DNA of 20,184 nucleotides from Moraxella equi (GCF_002027555.1 NZ_MXAP01000099.1:1-20184), one strand, 5' to 3'; shown: positions 9,164 through 17,012, numbered from the stretch's first letter. Numbers and translations are program-made. The notes: generated by a model from the letters alone, not told the origin.

Positions 9164-9493
9164 ATGGAAGTAACTGCAAAATTACGTGGTGCCGCTATTT
9201 CGGCACAAAAAGTAAGATTGGTTGCGGACGAAGTTCGTGGTAAATCAATCGAGCGTGCTTTAGACATTTTGACATTTAGCAACAAAAAAGGTGCTAAACT
9301 TGTTAAAAAATGCCTACAATCAGCAATTGCAAACGCTGAACACAACAATGGTCTAGACATTGACACACTACGTGTTTCTACCATTTATGTAGATGAAGGT
9401 ATTACTTTGAAGCGTATTATGCCCCGTGCCAAGGGTCGTGCTGACCGTATCAGCAAACGTACTTGCCACATCACTGTTAAAGTAGGAGCATAA
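9164..9493 (+). CDS. rplV: 50S ribosomal protein L22
   Basis: L22 has a long beta-hairpin that forms the narrow part of the exit tunnel with L4; changes there give macrolide resistance. The 109-residue product has [16 protein letters not shown] near the N-terminus and the tunnel hairpin around [26 protein letters not shown] at the C-terminus. The residues of the hairpin tip look standard, with no insertion. AAGG at 9154-9157 is placed 6 nt before the ATG. Only 2 bp separate it from rpsC. Confidence 0.98.
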   Translation: MEVTAKLRGAAISAQKVRLVADEVRGKSIERALDILTFSNKKGAKLVKKCLQSAIANAEHNNGLDIDTLRVSTIYVDEGITLKRIMPRAKGRADRISKRTCHITVKVGA

Positions 9494-9495
9494 TC

Positions 9496-10221
9496 ATGGG
9501 TCAAAAAGTACATCCGATTGGTATTCGTTTGGGCGTTATCAAAAAGCACAACGCTAACTGGTACGCAAATCCAAAGCAATACTCTGAATACTTGCTAAAT
9601 GACTTCAAAGTGCGTGATTTTCTACGCAATAAATTAAAAGAAGCCATGGTAAGCAACATCAGCATCGAGCGTCCTACGGGTGCCGCTAAGATTACCATTC
9701 ACTCAGCACGTCCTGGTGTGATTATTGGTAAACAAGGTGCTGACATTGAAGCACTTCAAAAAGACCTAACCAAGCTTATGGGCGTTCCTGCTCAGGTAAA
9801 TATCCAAGAGATTACTCAACCTGATCTAGACGCACGTTTGGTTGCTGTTGGTATTGCCAGACAGCTTGAAGGTCGTGTGATGTTCCGTCGTGCAATGAAA
9901 CGTGCCGTGCAAAACAGCATGCGTGCTGGTGCTGGCGGTATCAAAGTTGAGCTGTCAGGTCGTCTAGGCGGTGCTGAGATTGCTCGTACTGAGTGGTATC
10001 GTGAAGGTCGTGTGCCACTACACACATTGCGTGCTGACATTGATTATGCAGAAGTTCGTGCAGAGACCACTTACGGTACTATCGGTGTGAAAGTTTGGAT
10101 TTTCCGTGGTGAAATTCTAGACGGCATGAACAGCGTTTACAATCCAGTTGCAGAAGAGAAGACTCGTGCACCAAAACGCCGTGGTCGTACCAGCAACCGT
10201 CGTAATTCAGACAAGGGGTAA
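9496..10221 (+). CDS. rpsC: 30S ribosomal protein S3
   Basis: S3 forms part of the mRNA entry site and has helicase activity with S4 and S5. The 241-residue product opens [24 protein letters not shown] and has the KH-domain loop [14 protein letters not shown] (about 74-87) and the C-terminal domain [27 protein letters not shown]. The C-terminal tail is basic ([15 protein letters not shown]). AGGAG at 9484-9488 lies 7 nt before the ATG. It is followed after 3 bp by rplP. Confidence 0.98.
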   Translation: MGQKVHPIGIRLGVIKKHNANWYANPKQYSEYLLNDFKVRDFLRNKLKEAMVSNISIERPTGAAKITIHSARPGVIIGKQGADIEALQKDLTKLMGVPAQVNIQEITQPDLDARLVAVGIARQLEGRVMFRRAMKRAVQNSMRAGAGGIKVELSGRLGGAEIARTEWYREGRVPLHTLRADIDYAEVRAETTYGTIGVKVWIFRGEILDGMNSVYNPVAEEKTRAPKRRGRTSNRRNSDKG

Positions 10222-10224
10222 GCC

Positions 10225-10638
10225 ATGTTACAACCAAAACGTACCAAATTCCGCAAAATGCACAAAGGTCGTAACACAGGCCTTGCCCAACGTGGTAACA
10301 CCGTTGCATTTGGTGAGATTGGTCTAAAATCTATCGGTCGTGGTCGCATGACTGCTCGTCAAATTGAAGCAGCTCGTCGTACCATTACTCGTCGCATCAA
10401 GCGTGGCGGTAAAATTTGGATTCGTGTATTCCCAGACAAGCCAATTACCGAAAAGCCATTGGAAGTTCGTATGGGTAAAGGTAAAGGTCCAGTTGAGTAC
10501 TGGGTAGCCGAAATCAAGCCAGGCAAAATGTTATACGAAATCCAAGGTGTGAGCGAAGAGCTTGCGCGTGAAGCCTTGACATTGGCTTCTGCTAAGCTGC
10601 CTTTCAAAACCACCATTGTTAAACGGACGGTAATGTAA
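10225..10638 (+). CDS. rplP: 50S ribosomal protein L16
   Basis: L16 organises the A-site tRNA pocket of the 50S subunit. The product is 137 residues (E. coli 136) and contains [17 protein letters not shown], the [20 protein letters not shown] stretch with the arginine (near 81) that the YcfD/RoxA oxygenase hydroxylates in E. coli, and a C-terminal [19 protein letters not shown] (10213-10218) lies inside the end of rpsC. The stop overlaps the rpmC start by one base (TAATG). Confidence 0.98.
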   Translation: MLQPKRTKFRKMHKGRNTGLAQRGNTVAFGEIGLKSIGRGRMTARQIEAARRTITRRIKRGGKIWIRVFPDKPITEKPLEVRMGKGKGPVEYWVAEIKPGKMLYEIQGVSEELAREALTLASAKLPFKTTIVKRTVM

Positions 10639-10835
10639 TGAAAACAAGCGAATTACGTGAAAAATCAGTAGAAGAGCTGGCTACATTGCTTGACGAAAAG
10701 CAACTTGACGCATTTCGCCTACGCATGGCAAAAGCAACAGGTCAGCTAGGTAACACTCACGAAGTTAAAGCAAATCGTCGCACGATTGCAAAAATCTTGA
10801 CTTTGCTTAACGAAAAACAAAGAGGCGACGCATGA
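10638..10835 (+). CDS. rpmC: 50S ribosomal protein L29
   Basis: L29 is a small two-helix protein next to L23 at the tunnel exit. The 65-residue product has the pattern [14 protein letters not shown] followed by [35 protein letters not shown], typical of the family. It overlaps rplP by 1 bp and rpsQ by 4 bp (ATGA), so all three are likely translated in a coupled way. Confidence 0.97.
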   Translation: MKTSELREKSVEELATLLDEKQLDAFRLRMAKATGQLGNTHEVKANRRTIAKILTLLNEKQRGDA

Positions 10836-11104
10836 GCGAGAATAACCAAACTCAAGAAGTCGGTGTTGTGACTGGTAAAGTTATCAGCAACAAAATGGAC
10901 AAGTCTATCACTGTCCTTGTTGAACGCCAAATTCGTCACCCAATGTATGGCAAGCAAGTTCGTCGTTCTACTAAGCTTAAAGCTCACGATGAGAACAACG
11001 TTTGTCAAGAAGGTGATATCGTTCGTATCAAAGAAACACGTCCTATCTCAAAGACCAAAACTTGGACTTTGGTAGACGTGGTTGAAACTGCGGTAAAAAT
11101 TTAA
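10832..11104 (+). CDS. rpsQ: 30S ribosomal protein S17
   Basis: S17 is a primary 16S rRNA-binding protein of the 30S body. The 90-residue product has the OB-fold pattern [27 protein letters not shown], followed by [24 protein letters not shown]. It has a slightly longer polar N-terminus ([11 protein letters not shown]) than some homologues. It is the last gene of the S10 group; no intrinsic terminator follows, so read-through into the next unit is likely. Confidence 0.97.
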   Translation: MSENNQTQEVGVVTGKVISNKMDKSITVLVERQIRHPMYGKQVRRSTKLKAHDENNVCQEGDIVRIKETRPISKTKTWTLVDVVETAVKI

Positions 11105-11110
11105 AGTTAT

Positions 11111-11139
11111 TTGCATTAAAAGTCATTTGCTAGTATAAT
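11111..11139 (+). promoter_or_regulatory. Promoter before rplN (spc-type promoter)
   Basis: TTGCAT (11111-11116), 17-bp spacer, consensus TATAAT (11134-11139), in the 131-bp gap between rpsQ and rplN. The position matches the spc promoter known in E. coli. Transcription would start near 11146, inside the dyad at 11138-11161. Confidence 0.75.
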
Positions 11140-11161
11140 GAACGTCTTTATTGGCGTTCAT
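11138..11161. repeat. Inverted repeat at the rplN transcription start
   Basis: ATGAACGTC (11138-11146) pairs with GGCGTTCAT (11153-11161) across TTTATT; 9 bp with one G.U in RNA. It overlaps the last two bases of the -10 and the expected start site. No U-tract follows, so it is not a terminator. Confidence 0.65.
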
Positions 11162-11198
11162 CTACCAAATTTGTGCAAAATAGCATAAATTGGAGCGA

Positions 11199-11231
11199 AT
11201 GGCTTTTATTGTATTATTATTTATGGAGTAA
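11199..11231 (+). other. Mini-ORF in the rplN leader (10 codons)
   Basis: ATG 11199 opens a 10-codon frame, [10 protein letters not shown], ending at TAA 11229-11231. GGAG (11192-11195) precedes it with a short 3-nt spacing. It ends one base after the GGAG used by rplN (11225-11228), so translation of it could affect rplN initiation. It may be chance; nothing else supports expression. Confidence 0.25.
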
Positions 11232-11235
11232 TGCG

Positions 11236-11604
11236 ATGATTCAGACTGAAACAATGCTGGAAGTTGCAGATAACAGTGGTGCAAGACGTGTACAGTGCAT
11301 TAAAGTACTGGGTGGCTCGCATCGTCGTTATGCATCAGTTGGCGATATTATTAAGGTAACAGTAAAAGAAGCCATTCCTCGCGGTCGTGTTAAAAAAGGC
11401 GACGTGATGAATGCGGTTGTTGTACGTACCAAAAAAGGCGTACGTCGTCCAGACGGTTCTGTACTACGTTTTGATGATAATGCGGCAGTTATTCTAAACA
11501 ATAACAAAGCCCCTATCGCAACTCGTATTTTTGGACCTGTTACCCGTGAACTACGTGGTGAGCAATTCATGAAAATTGTTTCACTAGCACCAGAAGTACT
11601 GTAA
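11236..11604 (+). CDS. rplN: 50S ribosomal protein L14
   Basis: L14 contacts the 16S rRNA in an intersubunit bridge and is the binding site of the silencing factor RsfS. The product is 122 residues, starting [20 protein letters not shown], with [20 protein letters not shown] and the C-terminal [11 protein letters not shown]. The frame is open upstream to 11173, but family N-termini and GGAG (11225-11228, 7-nt spacing) place the start at ATG 11236. It is first in the unit driven by the 11111-11139 promoter. Confidence 0.97.
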   Translation: MIQTETMLEVADNSGARRVQCIKVLGGSHRRYASVGDIIKVTVKEAIPRGRVKKGDVMNAVVVRTKKGVRRPDGSVLRFDDNAAVILNNNKAPIATRIFGPVTRELRGEQFMKIVSLAPEVL

Positions 11605-11622
11605 ACTTTTAGAGGCTATCCT

Positions 11623-11940
11623 ATGGCAAAGTTACGCAAAGGCGATACCGTGGTTGTGATTGCTGGCAAAGATAAAGGCAAGCAAGGCACAATTTTGGCG
11701 GTTAAAGCAGACCGTGTAAAAGTTGAAGGCATTAACATTGTAACCAAACACCAAAAACCTAACCAAATGCTAGGTAAAGAAGGTGGCATCGTTAAGCAAG
11801 AAGCATTTCTACACATTTCAAACGTTGCGATTTATAACGCAGCAACCCAAAAAGCAGATCGTGTTGCTTACCAAGTAAACGAAGAGGGCAAAAAAGTCCG
11901 TATCTATCGTTCTACTGGTGAAGTAGTGGCGACTGCATAA
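11623..11940 (+). CDS. rplX: 50S ribosomal protein L24
   Basis: L24 is an assembly-initiator protein binding domain I of 23S rRNA. The 105-residue product begins [24 protein letters not shown], the KOW motif, and continues with [14 protein letters not shown] and the family C-terminus [18 protein letters not shown] at 11611-11615 precedes the ATG by 7 nt. Gaps are 18 bp from rplN and 20 bp to rplE. Confidence 0.98.
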   Translation: MAKLRKGDTVVVIAGKDKGKQGTILAVKADRVKVEGINIVTKHQKPNQMLGKEGGIVKQEAFLHISNVAIYNAATQKADRVAYQVNEEGKKVRIYRSTGEVVATA

Positions 11941-11942
11941 GA

Positions 11943-11960
11943 TACTAAGGGTATATAGTA
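11943..11960 (+). promoter_or_regulatory. Hairpin presenting the rplE Shine-Dalgarno
   Basis: TACTA (11943-11947) pairs with TAGTA (11956-11960) around a loop AGGGTATA that contains the rplE Shine-Dalgarno AGGG. The ATG follows directly at 11961. A second palindrome, AAGATT/AATCTT (11966-11979), lies at the start of rplE. In E. coli the S8 repressor binds mRNA at this same gene junction; binding here is only a possibility. Confidence 0.35.
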
Positions 11961-12497
11961 ATGGCAAGATTAAAATCTTTATACAATGATAAGCTAAAGC
12001 AACAAATCAAAGATGAGCTTGGCTTAGAAAATGTCATGCAAGTGCCAAAAATCACCAAAATCACTCTGAACATGGGTGTTGGTGGTGCAGCACAAGATAA
12101 AAAACTACTTGAAGGTGCCTTGGCAGACATGACTGTCATCGCTGGTCAAAAGCCAGTTGTTACCAAAGCACGCAAATCAGTGGCAGGCTTTAAAATTCGT
12201 GAAGAGTGGCCGATTGGCTGTAAAGTTACCCTTCGTGGCGACCAAATGTACGAATTCTTAGACCGCTTAATTGCCATTGCGATTCCTCGTATTCGTGACT
12301 TCCGTGGTTTTTCTGCAAAAGCATTCGATGGTCGTGGTAACTACTCGCTAGGTATCAAAGAACAAATCGTTTTCCCTGAAGTTGATTTTGATAAAATTGA
12401 CCGTATTCGTGGTCTTGACATCACCATCACAACGACTGCTGCTAATGACGACCAAGGTCGTGCATTGCTAAAAGCATTCGGTTTCCCATTTAGATAA
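11961..12497 (+). CDS. rplE: 50S ribosomal protein L5
   Basis: L5 binds 5S rRNA and the P-site tRNA in the central protuberance. The 178-residue product (E. coli 179) contains [42 protein letters not shown], the RIRDFRGFS segment and the C-terminal [24 protein letters not shown]. The start codon lies directly after a small hairpin that shows the Shine-Dalgarno in its loop. It is 10 bp before rpsN. Confidence 0.98.
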   Translation: MARLKSLYNDKLKQQIKDELGLENVMQVPKITKITLNMGVGGAAQDKKLLEGALADMTVIAGQKPVVTKARKSVAGFKIREEWPIGCKVTLRGDQMYEFLDRLIAIAIPRIRDFRGFSAKAFDGRGNYSLGIKEQIVFPEVDFDKIDRIRGLDITITTTAANDDQGRALLKAFGFPFR

Positions 12498-12507
12498 GGT
12501 AAACGTT

Positions 12508-12813
12508 ATGGCTAAGAAAAGCATGATTAATCGCGAATTAAAACGCGAAAAAACAGTTGCTAAGTACGCCGAGAAGCGTGCACAGCTAAAAGCAGTCATC
12601 AGTGATGTAAATGTCAGTGATGAAGAGCGTTTAGACGCAATGCTTGCTCTACAAGCACTGCCACGTAACTCATCGCCAGTTCGTTTGCGTAATCGCTGTG
12701 GCTTGACTGGTCGTCCACACGGCTATTTCCGTAAATTTGGTCTATCACGCAACAAGTTGCGTGAGCGTGTAATGCAAGGTGATGTACCTGGCGTTCGTAA
12801 AGCTAGCTGGTAA
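12508..12813 (+). CDS. rpsN: 30S ribosomal protein S14, zinc-free long form
   Basis: S14 is a 30S head protein. The 101-residue product is the long form that lacks the CxxC...CxxC zinc ribbon, as in E. coli; only one cysteine is present, in [23 protein letters not shown]. The N-terminal half ([21 protein letters not shown]) is also typical. AAGG overlaps the end of rplE. Gaps are 10 bp and 11 bp to its neighbours. Confidence 0.98.
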   Translation: MAKKSMINRELKREKTVAKYAEKRAQLKAVISDVNVSDEERLDAMLALQALPRNSSPVRLRNRCGLTGRPHGYFRKFGLSRNKLRERVMQGDVPGVRKASW

Positions 12814-12824
12814 GGAGTATCGCA

Positions 12825-13223
12825 ATGAGTATGCAAGATCCAGTTGCTGATATGCTAACCCGCATTCGCAACGCACAATCAAGAAATAAGCCAAGTGTAG
12901 AAATGCCTGCTTCTAAGCTACGCAAATCAATTGCTGATTTGTTGGTTGCTGAAGGCTATCTAACTTCTGCTGAAGTTGTTGACGGCGAAAACAACAAAAA
13001 AGTTCTAAACATTGAACTAAAATACTACCAAGGCAAAGGCGTTATCGCTGAACTTAAGCGTTATAGCCGTCCTGGTCTACGCCAATATCGCGGTAAAGAT
13101 GAACTACCAAGCGTTCAAAAAGGCTTGGGCGTTGCCATCATCTCTACCAGCAAAGGCATTATGAGCGACCGCGCAGCACGTGCAGCTGGCATCGGCGGTG
13201 AAGTTATCGCTTTGGTTGCCTAA
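12825..13223 (+). CDS. rpsH: 30S ribosomal protein S8
   Basis: S8 binds helix 21 of 16S rRNA and, in E. coli, represses the spc operon by binding mRNA at rplE. The 132-residue product starts [22 protein letters not shown] and ends with the family motif [32 protein letters not shown] follows the rpsN stop. It is the last gene before the 184-bp gap that holds a terminator and a new promoter, so here the classical spc operon breaks after rpsH. Confidence 0.98.
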   Translation: MSMQDPVADMLTRIRNAQSRNKPSVEMPASKLRKSIADLLVAEGYLTSAEVVDGENNKKVLNIELKYYQGKGVIAELKRYSRPGLRQYRGKDELPSVQKGLGVAIISTSKGIMSDRAARAAGIGGEVIALVA

Positions 13224-13263
13224 TCACTTTATTTGTTATTTTTATTTAAAGTGATAAAAATAA
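13224..13263 (+). repeat. Overlapping AT-rich inverted repeats after rpsH
   Basis: ATCACTTTA (13223-13231) pairs with TAAAGTGAT (13247-13255), 9 bp; alternatively TTATTTTTAT (13236-13245) pairs with ATAAAAATAA (13254-13263), 10 bp. The two folds exclude each other. They stand just before the terminator and could protect the rpsH mRNA 3' end, but AT-rich DNA yields such pairings easily. Confidence 0.45.
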
Positions 13264-13292
13264 AAATCCTTAGTTTACTCTAAGGATTTTTT
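13262..13292 (+). terminator. Intrinsic terminator after rpsH
   Basis: A perfect 12-bp stem, AAAAATCCTTAG (13262-13273) with CTAAGGATTTTT (13280-13291), loop TTTACT, ending in a T-run (13287-13292). It is a good intrinsic terminator 39 bp after the rpsH stop. Its loop is the proposed -35 box of the next promoter. Confidence 0.85.
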
Positions 13293-13302
13293 GTGTTATA
13301 AT
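13274..13302 (+). promoter_or_regulatory. Extended -10 promoter for rplF operon
   Basis: TTTACT (13274-13279), 17-bp spacer, consensus TATAAT (13297-13302) with TG at 13294-13295, that is TGTTATAAT, a full extended -10. The start would be near 13309, giving a ~99-nt leader before rplF. The -35 lies in the loop of the terminator hairpin. Confidence 0.75.
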
Positions 13303-13308
13303 GCCCTG

Positions 13309-13407
13309 CTTTTTTAACCAATTTAAATTATCTTGGATGGTGAGAGTTGGTTGCTATTCGTTGCCATCAGTTATTGATGGTTGTTTTTATCATTAAAGGA
13401 AATTCCT
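13309..13407 (+). promoter_or_regulatory. Leader of the rplF mRNA
   Basis: Visible pairings are AACCAA (13316-13321) with TTGGTT (13347-13352) and CCATCA (13364-13369) with TGATGG (13375-13380). A mini-ORF of 19 codons runs from ATG 13337 to TAA 13394-13396, ending on the rplF Shine-Dalgarno AAGGAA (13396-13401). A leader regulatory role is possible but unproven. Confidence 0.35.
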
Positions 13408-13941
13408 ATGTCTCGTGTGGCTAAAGCCCCAGTAACGCTACCTGCGGGTACCAGCGTTACTTTGAACGATCAGCAGGTTGAAGTTAAGGGCAAGAACGGT
13501 TCTTTGTCTTTACGCCTGCATGATTTGGTCGAGCTAAAGCAAGAAGATAACGTGGTTACTCTTGCTCCTGTCAAAGACACCAAAGAAGCGTGGATGCACA
13601 CAGGTACTGTGCGTGCATTGTTGAACAACATGGTTCAAGGTGTGAGTGAAGGTTTTGAACGTCGTTTGCAACTTATCGGTGTTGGTTACCGTGCCCAAGT
13701 TGCTGGCAATGTGGTAAACCTTAACTTAGGTTTCTCTCACCCGATTGCTTATAATCTCCCTGAAGGTGTGACTGCTGAAAGCCCAAGTCAAACTGAAATC
13801 GTTCTAAAATCAAACGACAAGCAAAAATTGGGTCAAGCAGCAGCTAAGATTCGTAGCTTCCGCCCACCAGAGCCTTATAAAGGTAAAGGTGTTCGTTATA
13901 GCGATGAAGTGGTTCTTCGTAAAGAAGCTAAGAAAAAATAA
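13408..13941 (+). CDS. rplF: 50S ribosomal protein L6
   Basis: L6 sits near the GTPase-associated centre and the sarcin-ricin loop. The 177-residue product equals the E. coli length and has [17 protein letters not shown] at the start, [28 protein letters not shown] in the middle and [16 protein letters not shown] at the C-terminus. An open frame from 13381 exists, but the start at ATG 13408 fits the family and AAGGAA with 6-nt spacing. It heads a separate transcription unit here, unlike in E. coli. Confidence 0.97.
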   Translation: MSRVAKAPVTLPAGTSVTLNDQQVEVKGKNGSLSLRLHDLVELKQEDNVVTLAPVKDTKEAWMHTGTVRALLNNMVQGVSEGFERRLQLIGVGYRAQVAGNVVNLNLGFSHPIAYNLPEGVTAESPSQTEIVLKSNDKQKLGQAAAKIRSFRPPEPYKGKGVRYSDEVVLRKEAKKK

Positions 13942-13956
13942 GTAAGGTGAGCAAAC

Positions 13957-14307
13957 ATGTTGGATAAAAAATCAGCTCGTCTTCGCCGAGCAAAAAAAAC
14001 TCGTGCCCATATCCGTCAATTAGGTGCTAACCGTTTGACCGTTACTCGCACGCCACGTCACATCTATGCCCAAATCATCGCCCCAACAGGCGGTGTGGTT
14101 TTGGCTCAAGCATCAACTCTTGATTCAACCCTTCGCTCAGGTGCGACTGGTAATATTGAGGCGGCAAAAGCTGTGGGTGCACTGATTGCAGAGCGTGCAA
14201 AAGCTGCGGGCATCACTAAGGTTGCATTTGACCGTAGTGGTTTTAAATATCATGGCCGTGTTAAAGCATTAGCTGACGCTGCTCGTGAAAACGGATTGGA
14301 GTTCTAA
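13957..14307 (+). CDS. rplR: 50S ribosomal protein L18
   Basis: L18 binds 5S rRNA in the central protuberance. The 116-residue product has the basic N-terminus [39 protein letters not shown] and the C-terminal [33 protein letters not shown] precedes the ATG. It is 15 bp after rplF and 2 bp before rpsE. Confidence 0.98.
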   Translation: MLDKKSARLRRAKKTRAHIRQLGANRLTVTRTPRHIYAQIIAPTGGVVLAQASTLDSTLRSGATGNIEAAKAVGALIAERAKAAGITKVAFDRSGFKYHGRVKALADAARENGLEF

Positions 14308-14309
14308 TC

Positions 14310-14807
14310 ATGGCAAAAGTTGAACAAACTGACGGTTTGGTAGAAAAATTGGTTGCCGTTGACCGTGTGGCAAAAGTTGTAAAAGGTGGTCGTATCTTCT
14401 CCTTCACTGCATTGACAGTAGTTGGTGATGGTAATGGTCGTGTTGGTTTTGGTCGTGGCAAGGCTCGTGAAGTGCCTGCTGCCATCCAAAAAGCACTAGA
14501 AGCTGCTAAGCGTAACATGATTACTGTTGAGCTTGCTGGCACAACACTACAACACCCTATTAATGCTCGTCACGGTGCATCAAAAGTATACATGCAACCT
14601 GCATCAGAAGGTACTGGCGTTATTGCTGGTGGTGCAATGCGTGCTGTGCTAGAAGTTGCTGGCGTTCAAGACGTATTGGCGAAATGCTACGGCTCTACTA
14701 ATGCTGCCAATGTGGTCTATGCAACCTTTAAAGGTCTGCGTGACATGGTTTCACCAGAGCAAGTTGCTGCTAAACGTGGCAAATCTGTTGAAGAAATTTT
14801 GGGCTAA
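14310..14807 (+). CDS. rpsE: 30S ribosomal protein S5
   Basis: S5 lines the mRNA entry tunnel and affects accuracy; the loop near its N-terminus is the spectinomycin-resistance site. The 165-residue product has [44 protein letters not shown] and [18 protein letters not shown]. Nothing in the spectinomycin loop looks unusual. GGAG at 14298-14301 (inside the end of rplR) precedes the ATG by 8 nt. Confidence 0.98.
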   Translation: MAKVEQTDGLVEKLVAVDRVAKVVKGGRIFSFTALTVVGDGNGRVGFGRGKAREVPAAIQKALEAAKRNMITVELAGTTLQHPINARHGASKVYMQPASEGTGVIAGGAMRAVLEVAGVQDVLAKCYGSTNAANVVYATFKGLRDMVSPEQVAAKRGKSVEEILG

Positions 14808-14822
14808 GAGTAGGTGAGTGTT

Positions 14823-15002
14823 ATGAAAACAATGAAAATTACTCAAACTAAGTCTAGCTCACACCGTTTGGCAAGCCACAAAGCCTGCCTAAAAGGTTTG
14901 GGACTACGTCGCATTGGTCATACCGTAGAAGTAGAAGATACACCATCTACTCGTGGTATGGTAAATCGTGTATATTACATGGTTAAAGTGGAGGAAGCGT
15001 AA
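14823..15002 (+). CDS. rpmD: 50S ribosomal protein L30
   Basis: L30 is a small 50S protein. The 59-residue product has [43 protein letters not shown], a close match to the E. coli pattern. I chose ATG 14823 because AGGTGA (14812-14817) is 5 nt upstream and the length equals E. coli L30. A GTG at 14814 in the same frame would add three residues and would lie within that Shine-Dalgarno. The stop overlaps the rplO start by one base. Confidence 0.95.
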   Translation: MKTMKITQTKSSSHRLASHKACLKGLGLRRIGHTVEVEDTPSTRGMVNRVYYMVKVEEA

Positions 15003-15442
15003 TGGGTCTTCGTTTAAATGAACTTGCCCCAGCAGTGGGTGCAAAAAAGACTGCCCAACGTCGTGGTCGTGGTATCGGTTCAGGTCTAGGTAAGACTGGT
15101 GGTCGTGGTATCAAGGGTCAAACTTCACGTTCAGGCTCAAGCATTCCAGCAGGCTTTGAAGGCGGTCAAATGCCTATCTATCGCCGTTTGCCAAAATTTG
15201 GTTTTACCAGCCAACTAGCCTTGACAACAGCCGAAGTACGTTTGTCAGAGCTTAACAAGATTGAAGGCAATGAGGTAACACTTGAAACGCTAAAAGCTGC
15301 CAACATCATCCGTGGTGACATGAAGCGTGCTCGTATTATCTTATCAGGCGAGATTAGCCGTGCTTTAACCTTTAAAGGCGTAAAAGTTACTAAAGGTGCA
15401 AAAGAGGCCATCGTTGCCGCTGGCGGTAGCGTCGAGGAGTAA
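15002..15442 (+). CDS. rplO: 50S ribosomal protein L15
   Basis: L15 is a late-assembly 50S protein. The 146-residue product starts [40 protein letters not shown], the glycine/arginine-rich extension that threads through 23S rRNA, followed by [18 protein letters not shown]. The C-terminal half ends in [18 protein letters not shown]. It overlaps rpmD by one base and lies 3 bp before secY. Confidence 0.98.
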   Translation: MGLRLNELAPAVGAKKTAQRRGRGIGSGLGKTGGRGIKGQTSRSGSSIPAGFEGGQMPIYRRLPKFGFTSQLALTTAEVRLSELNKIEGNEVTLETLKAANIIRGDMKRARIILSGEISRALTFKGVKVTKGAKEAIVAAGGSVEE

Positions 15443-15445
15443 TCC

Positions 15446-16768
15446 ATGTCTAAATCAACGCCTATATCAGGCATTCCATTAAATCCATTGGCTTTTATTC
15501 GTAAGTATGATGAGCTATGGCATCGCATGTTATTTTTGCTTGGGGCGTTGGTTGTCTATCGTTTAGGTTCGCACATTCCTGTACCAGGCATGAATCCTAT
15601 TCGTCTTGCTCAATTTTTTGATGGCAGTCAAAACACCTTTTTGGGCATGTTTAACATGTTCTCAGGCGGTGCTTTGGAGCGTATGTCCATCATGGCACTG
15701 GGTATCATGCCTTATATCTCAGCATCCATTGTGGTACAGATGATGTCAGCGGTGATACCTTCGCTTGATGCCCTAAAAAAAGAAGGTGAATCTGGTCGGC
15801 GTATTTTAAATAAATACACGAGGCAAGGTACACTGGCTTTGGCATTTGTGCAAGCGGTTGGTATGTCAGCAGGTCTTGTTGCTGGTGGTTTGACATTAAG
15901 CTCTGGTTTGACTTTTATGATTCCTGCGGTGACTTCATTGGTCGCAGGAGCGATGTTCTTGATGTGGCTTGGTGAGCAGATTACTGAGCGTGGCATTGGC
16001 AACGGCATATCCATGCTTATTTTTGCCAGTATCATATCAAGTGCTCCTGGCATGATTGCAGGTGTATTTAGTCAAGACATGAACTTAATGGTTGTCCTTA
16101 TCTTTGCGTTGTTGGGTTTGGCGGTGACGGCTGGTATTGTTTATATTGAACGTGCCCAACGCCGTGTGCCTGTTAATTATGCTCAAAAACAGCAAGAAGG
16201 GCGTAAAGTTTATGCTCAGCAACAATCACATTTGCCATTAAAGCTCAATATGGCAGGGGTGATTCCAGCGATTTTTGCTAGCTCATTGCTGATGTTGCCT
16301 GCAAGTTTGGGGCAATGGGCAGGTTCTTCGGCGAATCCAACCACACTGCAAAATATCATGCAGAACATTTCACTCATCTTGCAGCCAGGCAGTCCTTTGT
16401 ACTTATTACTGTTTGGCGTGCTAATCATCTTTTTCTGTTATTTTTATACAGCATTGATGTTTAACCCAGGTGAGGTGGCAGAGAATTTAAAGCGTAGTGG
16501 TGCTTATATTCCTGGTATACGTCCAGGACAGCAAACGAAACGATATTTGGATTTTGTCCTAAATCGCCTAACGTTTATTGGTGCGATGTATATGGCGATC
16601 ATTTGCCTAATGCCAATGGTAATTCAAACGTCATTTGGCGTGCCTTTTCAGTTAGGTGGTGCATCTTTATTGATTATGGTGGTTGTACTTATGGACTTCA
16701 TCGCACAGGTGCAAGCACATCTGATGACCCATCAATACCATGATCAAACTTTAATCCAGTCTAAATGA
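15446..16768 (+). CDS. secY: Sec translocon channel subunit SecY
   Basis: SecY forms the channel of the SecYEG inner-membrane translocon for secretion and membrane protein insertion. The 440-residue product has the expected ten membrane segments, the [20 protein letters not shown] region after TM1/plug, the [16 protein letters not shown] cytoplasmic loop, [12 protein letters not shown], and the SecA/ribosome-binding loop with [24 protein letters not shown] at 15434-15439 precedes the ATG by 6 nt. It sits in its usual place between rplO and rpmJ, so its synthesis is tied to that of ribosomes. Confidence 0.98.
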   Translation: MSKSTPISGIPLNPLAFIRKYDELWHRMLFLLGALVVYRLGSHIPVPGMNPIRLAQFFDGSQNTFLGMFNMFSGGALERMSIMALGIMPYISASIVVQMMSAVIPSLDALKKEGESGRRILNKYTRQGTLALAFVQAVGMSAGLVAGGLTLSSGLTFMIPAVTSLVAGAMFLMWLGEQITERGIGNGISMLIFASIISSAPGMIAGVFSQDMNLMVVLIFALLGLAVTAGIVYIERAQRRVPVNYAQKQQEGRKVYAQQQSHLPLKLNMAGVIPAIFASSLLMLPASLGQWAGSSANPTTLQNIMQNISLILQPGSPLYLLLFGVLIIFFCYFYTALMFNPGEVAENLKRSGAYIPGIRPGQQTKRYLDFVLNRLTFIGAMYMAIICLMPMVIQTSFGVPFQLGGASLLIMVVVLMDFIAQVQAHLMTHQYHDQTLIQSK

Positions 16769-16782
16769 CATTAGGAGTAGAC

Positions 16783-16899
16783 ATGAAAGTTCAAGCGTCT
16801 GTAAAAAAAATCTGTGGCAGTTGCAAAATCGTACGCCGTAAAGGTAAAGTACTCGTTATTTGCAGTTCAGAGCCACGTCATAAGCAACGTCAAGGTTAA
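16783..16899 (+). CDS. rpmJ: 50S ribosomal protein L36 (zinc-binding form)
   Basis: L36 is the smallest 50S protein. This frame encodes 38 residues: [18 protein letters not shown] followed by [20 protein letters not shown]. The zinc ribbon is complete with Cys11, Cys14, Cys27 and His33, so this is the zinc-dependent form. TTAGGAG (16771-16777) precedes the ATG. It is 14 bp after secY, as in E. coli, and ends the unit that begins at rplF. Confidence 0.97.
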   Translation: MKVQASVKKICGSCKIVRRKGKVLVICSSEPRHKQRQG

Positions 16900-16915
16900 T
16901 TTTACAAATTAATAC

Positions 16916-16944
16916 TTGCAATTTTGTAGCGGATATTGTATTAT
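16916..16944 (+). promoter_or_regulatory. Candidate promoter for the alpha operon
   Basis: TTGCAA (16916-16921), 17-bp spacer, TATTAT (16939-16944), starting 17 bp after the rpmJ stop. The start would be near 16951, leaving a leader of about 77 nt before rpsM. The -10 overlaps a perfect 10-bp inverted repeat. Confidence 0.6.
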
Positions 16945-16951
16945 CCGCTAC
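16926..16951. repeat. Perfect 10-bp inverted repeat over the rpsM promoter
   Basis: GTAGCGGATA (16926-16935) and TATCCGCTAC (16942-16951) are exact reverse complements around TTGTAT. The right arm overlaps the -10 box. No U-tract follows (TTGCCATG), so it is a poor terminator; it could be an operator or an RNA hairpin on read-through transcripts. Confidence 0.8.
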
Positions 16952-16957
16952 TTGCCA

Positions 16958-17012
16958 TGCTGTTATCTAGGATAGCAGTAGAGTAAAACAGCAAATGCCT
17001 AGCATTTGTGCT
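16958..17012 (+). promoter_or_regulatory. Two hairpins in the rpsM leader
   Basis: Hairpin one pairs CTGTTATC (16960-16967) with GATAGCAG (16971-16978), with one G.U and two more pairs outside. Hairpin two pairs AGC-AAATGC (16990-16998) with GCATTT-gt-GCT (17002-17012). Hairpin two ends 3 nt before the GGAGAG Shine-Dalgarno (17016-17021). In E. coli S4 represses the alpha operon through a pseudoknot at this place; equivalence is not shown here. Confidence 0.5.

Noticed and set aside
11173..11235. Upstream extension of rplN by 21 residues
   Set aside because: L14 is highly conserved and starts at [15 protein letters not shown]; the upstream part is leader RNA after a promoter.
13398..13408. 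AGGAAATTCCT at the rplF Shine-Dalgarno as a sequestering hairpin
   Set aside because: The arms leave a 1-nt loop, which cannot fold; it is a palindrome without a stable hairpin.
16926..16951. The 10-bp hairpin as an intrinsic terminator of the rpmJ transcript
   Set aside because: No U-tract follows (TTGCCATGC). Termination by another route remains possible but is not supported.
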